A stretch of 64,000 nucleotides of DNA from Actinacidiphila guanduensis. GTDB taxonomy: Bacteria; Actinomycetota; Actinomycetes; Streptomycetales; Streptomycetaceae. Of the stretch, positions 61,328-64,000 are shown piece by piece (positions within the stretch are counted from its first letter, which is position 1; every line of letters starts with the position of its first letter). The stretch is taken from positions 310,001-374,000 of the forward strand of contig NZ_FNIE01000006.1 in assembly GCF_900103985.1 (NCBI RefSeq). Reading direction: 5' to 3'. The translations under genes were made by a program, and so were the position numbers. Below the pieces are notes generated by a model, which was not told the origin of the DNA, searched no databases, and was given only the letters and a program-made list of their open reading frames with translations.

Positions 61328-61909
61328 TCACTCCTCCGTCTCGTCGCCGACCGCGGCCGGCGGACCGGCCGGTCCGTCCCCGTCCAGCAGCCCGGCGCCG
61401 CCCCCGCCGCCGCCGCCCCCGCCGCCACCACCGCCGCCGTCACCGTCGTCGCCGCCGTCGCCGTCCTCCTCGTCGGAGTCGTCGGCGAGCACCGGCGAGC
61501 CGTGGTGCGCCCACAGCCGCCAGCCCTCGGTGGTGCGGCGGAAGACGTTGGTGGCCACCACCAGGCCGCCCACCAGGGCGCCCGCGGAGCCGTCCTCCTC
61601 GGCGGGGCCGCCGGTGAGGATGTTCTCGGTGCAGGTGACCAGCGCGGTGTCGCCGTCCACGGCGATCTCGACGTCGGTGAGGAAGAACTGGATGTACTCG
61701 GTGTTCGCCATGATCAGCGCGTAGGAGCGCATGACCTCGCGGCGGCCGCGCAGCACCGGCCAGCCCGGGTGCACGGTGGTCACCGACTCCGCGAGCGGCC
61801 CGGTGAGCACCACCGCCTCCAGGCCGTCCAGGTCGGAGGTCTCGATGGCGTCGTAGAAGGCCTGGTTGGCGCGCTCGACCGCGCGCGACTCCGCCGTCTG
61901 GGCCGTCAC
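61328..61909 (-). CDS. NTF2-like (SnoaL-type) protein with acidic poly-Gly tail (193 aa)
   Basis: A cone-fold protein: AVERANQAFYDAIETSDLDG, VHPGWPVLRGRREVMRSYA and TNVFRRTTEGWRLWAHHGSP. Such genes sit between folP and folB in many streptomycetes, but a catalytic role is unproved. The C-terminus is unusual: an Asp/Glu-rich run, then 14 consecutive Gly encoded by an imperfect GGC/GGG tract (about 61396-61440). GTG 61909 overlaps the folP stop, and its own stop lies five bases before the folB ATG. Confidence 0.88.
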   Translation of the reverse strand: MTAQTAESRAVERANQAFYDAIETSDLDGLEAVVLTGPLAESVTTVHPGWPVLRGRREVMRSYALIMANTEYIQFFLTDVEIAVDGDTALVTCTENILTGGPAEEDGSAGALVGGLVVATNVFRRTTEGWRLWAHHGSPVLADDSDEEDGDGGDDGDGGGGGGGGGGGGGGAGLLDGDGPAGPPAAVGDETEE

Positions 61910-62889
61910 GCGGACACCCCGCCCGCGGGCCCCTGCCCGGTTGCCTTCCCGGCTTGCCCGGATGCCTGATCCGCGGCCGCTTCTGTTCCCGGTTCCGCGG
62001 CCTGATCCGCGGCCTGCTGGATGGCGTGGGCCACCCGGACCGCGTCCGCGCTCGCCCGCACCTCGTGCACCCGCACCGCCCAGGCGCCCTCGCGGGCTGC
62101 GATCGCGGTCACCGCGGCCGTGGCCGCGTCGCGCTCGCGGGCCGGCGGCACCGCGCCGGTCGCGTCGGCCAGCACCCGGCCCAGGAACCGCTTGCGGGAG
62201 GCGGCCACCAGCAGCGGGGCCCCCAGGGCGGCCAGGTCCCGCAGATGGGCCAGGAGCGCCAGGTCGTGGTCGGCGTTCTTGGCGAAGCCCAGGCCCGGGT
62301 CGGCGACGATCCTCTCGGGCGCGATCCCGCCGGCCACCGCCCGGTCCAGGCTCGCGCGCAGCTCGGCGACGACCTCGGCGAGCACGTCGGTGTAGACCGC
62401 GCGGTTGTTCATGTCGATGCTCTGGCCGCGCCAGTGCATCACCACGAAGGGCACCCCGGCGGCCGCGACCACCGGCACCATCGCCGGGTCGGCCTGGCCC
62501 CCGCTGACGTCGTTGACCAGGCGGGCGCCGGCCGCGACGGCCTGCTCGGCGACGGCGGCCCGCATCGTGTCCACGCTCACCAGCACACCGGCGGCGGCCA
62601 GCTCGCGCACCACCGGCACCACCCGGCGCAGCTCCTCGGCCGCGTCCACCCGGGCGGCACCGGGCCGGGTGGACTCCCCGCCGACGTCGACGAGGTCCGC
62701 GCCCTGGGCGACCAGGTCCAGGCCGTGCTTGACGGCCAGCTCCGGGTCGAACCACTGCCCGCCGTCGGAGAAGGAGTCGGGGGTGACGTTCACCACGCCC
62801 ATCACGGCGCACCGGTCCCACCGCGGCAGCCCGGCAGGTCCGCTCCTGCCCTGCGGCCGGCCCGGGGGGCGGCCCTGTGACGTACTCAT
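61906..62889 (-). CDS. folP: Dihydropteroate synthase (327 aa)
   Basis: Joins p-aminobenzoate to hydroxymethyl-dihydropterin pyrophosphate; the target of sulphonamides. AVMGVVNVTPDSFSDGG, LVDVGGESTRPGA, VSVDTMRAAVAEQAVAAGA, LVNDVSGG, GFAKNADHDLALL and LLVAASRKRFLG are the family's substrate-binding motifs. A C-terminal tail of about 45 residues is Ala/Gln/Gly-rich. ATG 62889 is the start. It heads the visible folate block; the next gene upstream on this strand ends 16 bases away. Confidence 0.95.
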   Translation of the reverse strand: MSTSQGRPPGRPQGRSGPAGLPRWDRCAVMGVVNVTPDSFSDGGQWFDPELAVKHGLDLVAQGADLVDVGGESTRPGAARVDAAEELRRVVPVVRELAAAGVLVSVDTMRAAVAEQAVAAGARLVNDVSGGQADPAMVPVVAAAGVPFVVMHWRGQSIDMNNRAVYTDVLAEVVAELRASLDRAVAGGIAPERIVADPGLGFAKNADHDLALLAHLRDLAALGAPLLVAASRKRFLGRVLADATGAVPPARERDAATAAVTAIAAREGAWAVRVHEVRASADAVRVAHAIQQAADQAAEPGTEAAADQASGQAGKATGQGPAGGVSA

Positions 62890-62905
62890 GCGCCCAGCGT
62901 ACGGG

Positions 62906-64000
62906 TCAGGCGGCGGCCTTCTGGCGGGCGCCCGTCCCGCTGGGCGAGGCGTAGCCGGGGTTGTGCCGGTGCGGCGGGCGGCCGGCCCGGCGCGGCAGGA
63001 ACCGCTGGAGCGCGGCCGGCAGCGGCAGCGACAGGGTGACGAAGCCCTCGGCCTGCATGATGGCGAAGCCGATCCTGGGCAGGTCGCGGGAGTTGGGGAA
63101 GACCAGGAAGCGCGGCACCCACTCGGGCTGGAACTTCGCGTTGAACTTGTACAGCGACTCGATCTGGAACCAGCGGGAGAGGAAGACCAGCAGCCCGCGC
63201 CAGCCGCGCAGCACCGGCCCGGCGCCGATCCGCTCGCCGCGGGCCAGCGCCGAGCGGAACATCGCGAAGTTCAGCGACACCCGCTGGATGCCCAGCTCGG
63301 GCGCCTGCCGCAGCGCGGCCACGATCAGCAGCTCGTTGAGCCCCGGGTCGGCCGCGCGGTCGCGCCGCATCAGCTCCAGCGACATCCCGTCCGGCCCCCA
63401 GGGCACGAAGTGCAGCACCGCCCGCAGGTCGCCCAGCTCCGGGTGCGCGGCGCCGCTCTCGCGCTCCTTGTGGGCGGTGACCACGACGCAGTCGCCGTCG
63501 GCCGCCTCACCGAAGCGGCCCAGCGCCATGGAGAAGCCGCGCTCGGTGTCGGTGCCGCGCCAGGCGTCGGCGGCCAGCCGCACCTGCTCCTTCTCGTCCT
63601 CGGTCAGCTCGCGCACCCGCCGCACCCGGCAGGTGTAGCCGGAGCGCTCGATCCGCTTGACCATCTGCCGCACGTTGCGCATCGCCCGCCCGTCCAGGCT
63701 GAAGGCGCCGGCGTCCACCACGGCCTCGTCGCCGAGCTCCAGGGCGTCCAGACCGGTCTCCCGGGTCCACACCTGGCCGCCGGTCTCGCTGCACCCCACC
63801 ACGGCCGGCAGCCAGGCGTGGGCGCGGGCCAGCTCCATGAAGGACTCGATGGCGCCCGGCCAGGCCTCCACGTCCCCGATCGGGTCGCCGCCGGCCAGCG
63901 CCACCCCGGAGACCACCCGGTAGCAGATCGCGGCCTTGCCGCTGGGCGAGAAGACCACCGACTTGTCCCGGCGCAGCGCGAAGTGGCCGAGGGAGTCGCG
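62906..64000 (-). CDS. DUF2156/MprF-like lysyltransferase-domain protein (N-terminus beyond window)
   Basis: The visible part is the GNAT-like synthase domain that transfers aminoacyl groups to phosphatidylglycerol in MprF/LysX-type proteins. FSPSGKAAICYRVVSGVALA, GGDPIGDVEAWPGAIESF, FSLDGRAMRNVRQMVKRIER, ERGFSMALGRFG, and YKFNAKFQPEWVPRFLVFP are typical. The frame is open to the window edge, so the N-terminal membrane region is not seen. The C-terminal ~40 residues are basic. It precedes folP by 16 bases. Confidence 0.85.
   Translation of the reverse strand, partial: RDSLGHFALRRDKSVVFSPSGKAAICYRVVSGVALAGGDPIGDVEAWPGAIESFMELARAHAWLPAVVGCSETGGQVWTRETGLDALELGDEAVVDAGAFSLDGRAMRNVRQMVKRIERSGYTCRVRRVRELTEDEKEQVRLAADAWRGTDTERGFSMALGRFGEAADGDCVVVTAHKERESGAAHPELGDLRAVLHFVPWGPDGMSLELMRRDRAADPGLNELLIVAALRQAPELGIQRVSLNFAMFRSALARGERIGAGPVLRGWRGLLVFLSRWFQIESLYKFNAKFQPEWVPRFLVFPNSRDLPRIGFAIMQAEGFVTLSLPLPAALQRFLPRRAGRPPHRHNPGYASPSGTGARQKAAA

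Overview
The window is high-GC actinobacterial chromosome. Very high G+C at third codon positions, GTG starts, GTGA/ATGA gene overlaps and many characteristic families (XRE/DUF397 pair, DUF3263, DUF3180, DUF4031, GroEL under CIRCE, a DasR-type GlcNAc locus) point to Streptomyces or a close relative. I saw no phage, transposase, CRISPR, tRNA or rRNA.

Layout. 1-5.7 kb: an edge-truncated MurR/RpiR regulator with a palindromic operator, small conserved genes, a LysE exporter, an orphan LanC-like protein and a lipoprotein. 5.8-12.5 kb: a GntR/UTRA regulator divergent from a four-gene ABC importer operon, then a HAD phosphatase and an SMR efflux protein. 12.7-21 kb: accessory modules, namely an NmrA-like protein, a gutted SDR pseudogene facing a TetR regulator, a TetR plus two alpha/beta hydrolases, and two secreted proteins. 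21.3-25.8 kb: an iterated GGAACC array, then a two-gene operon of a fused double glycosyltransferase (with a TTA codon) and a HemN-like radical SAM protein. 25.8-29.7 kb: an EEP-fold protein and a Tat-exported phospholipase C, preceded by the same 14-bp palindrome found in front of the ABC operon. 29.7-32.5 kb: DUF397/XRE pair, YihY protein, small monooxygenase.

32.7-50 kb is core-like: groEL with a ladder of CIRCE half-sites, a cold-shock gene, thrC coupled to a ThiS/MoaD-like gene, gpgS, otsA and otsB, an SMI1/KNR4 protein, then the amino-sugar block (binding protein, nagK, nagA, PfkB kinase) with two DasR-like sites. Dispersed hairpin repeats fill many intergenic gaps here. 50-54.4 kb: MerR protein, second cold-shock gene, DEAD-box helicase with a Shine-Dalgarno-masking hairpin. 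54.4-57 kb: a MidA/NDUFAF7-type methyltransferase next to an orphan nuoD, the homologue of that enzyme family's known substrate. 57-64 kb: coiled-coil membrane protein, cysteine dioxygenase/rhodanese pair, and the folate block folP-NTF2-folB-folK-DUF3180, ending in an edge-truncated MprF-like protein.

Most interesting: the TTA-bearing glycosyltransferase/radical SAM operon behind an iterated repeat; the shared operator linking transporter and phospholipase loci; the orphan LanC-like protein with a CCG zinc site; and the methyltransferase/NuoD pairing.
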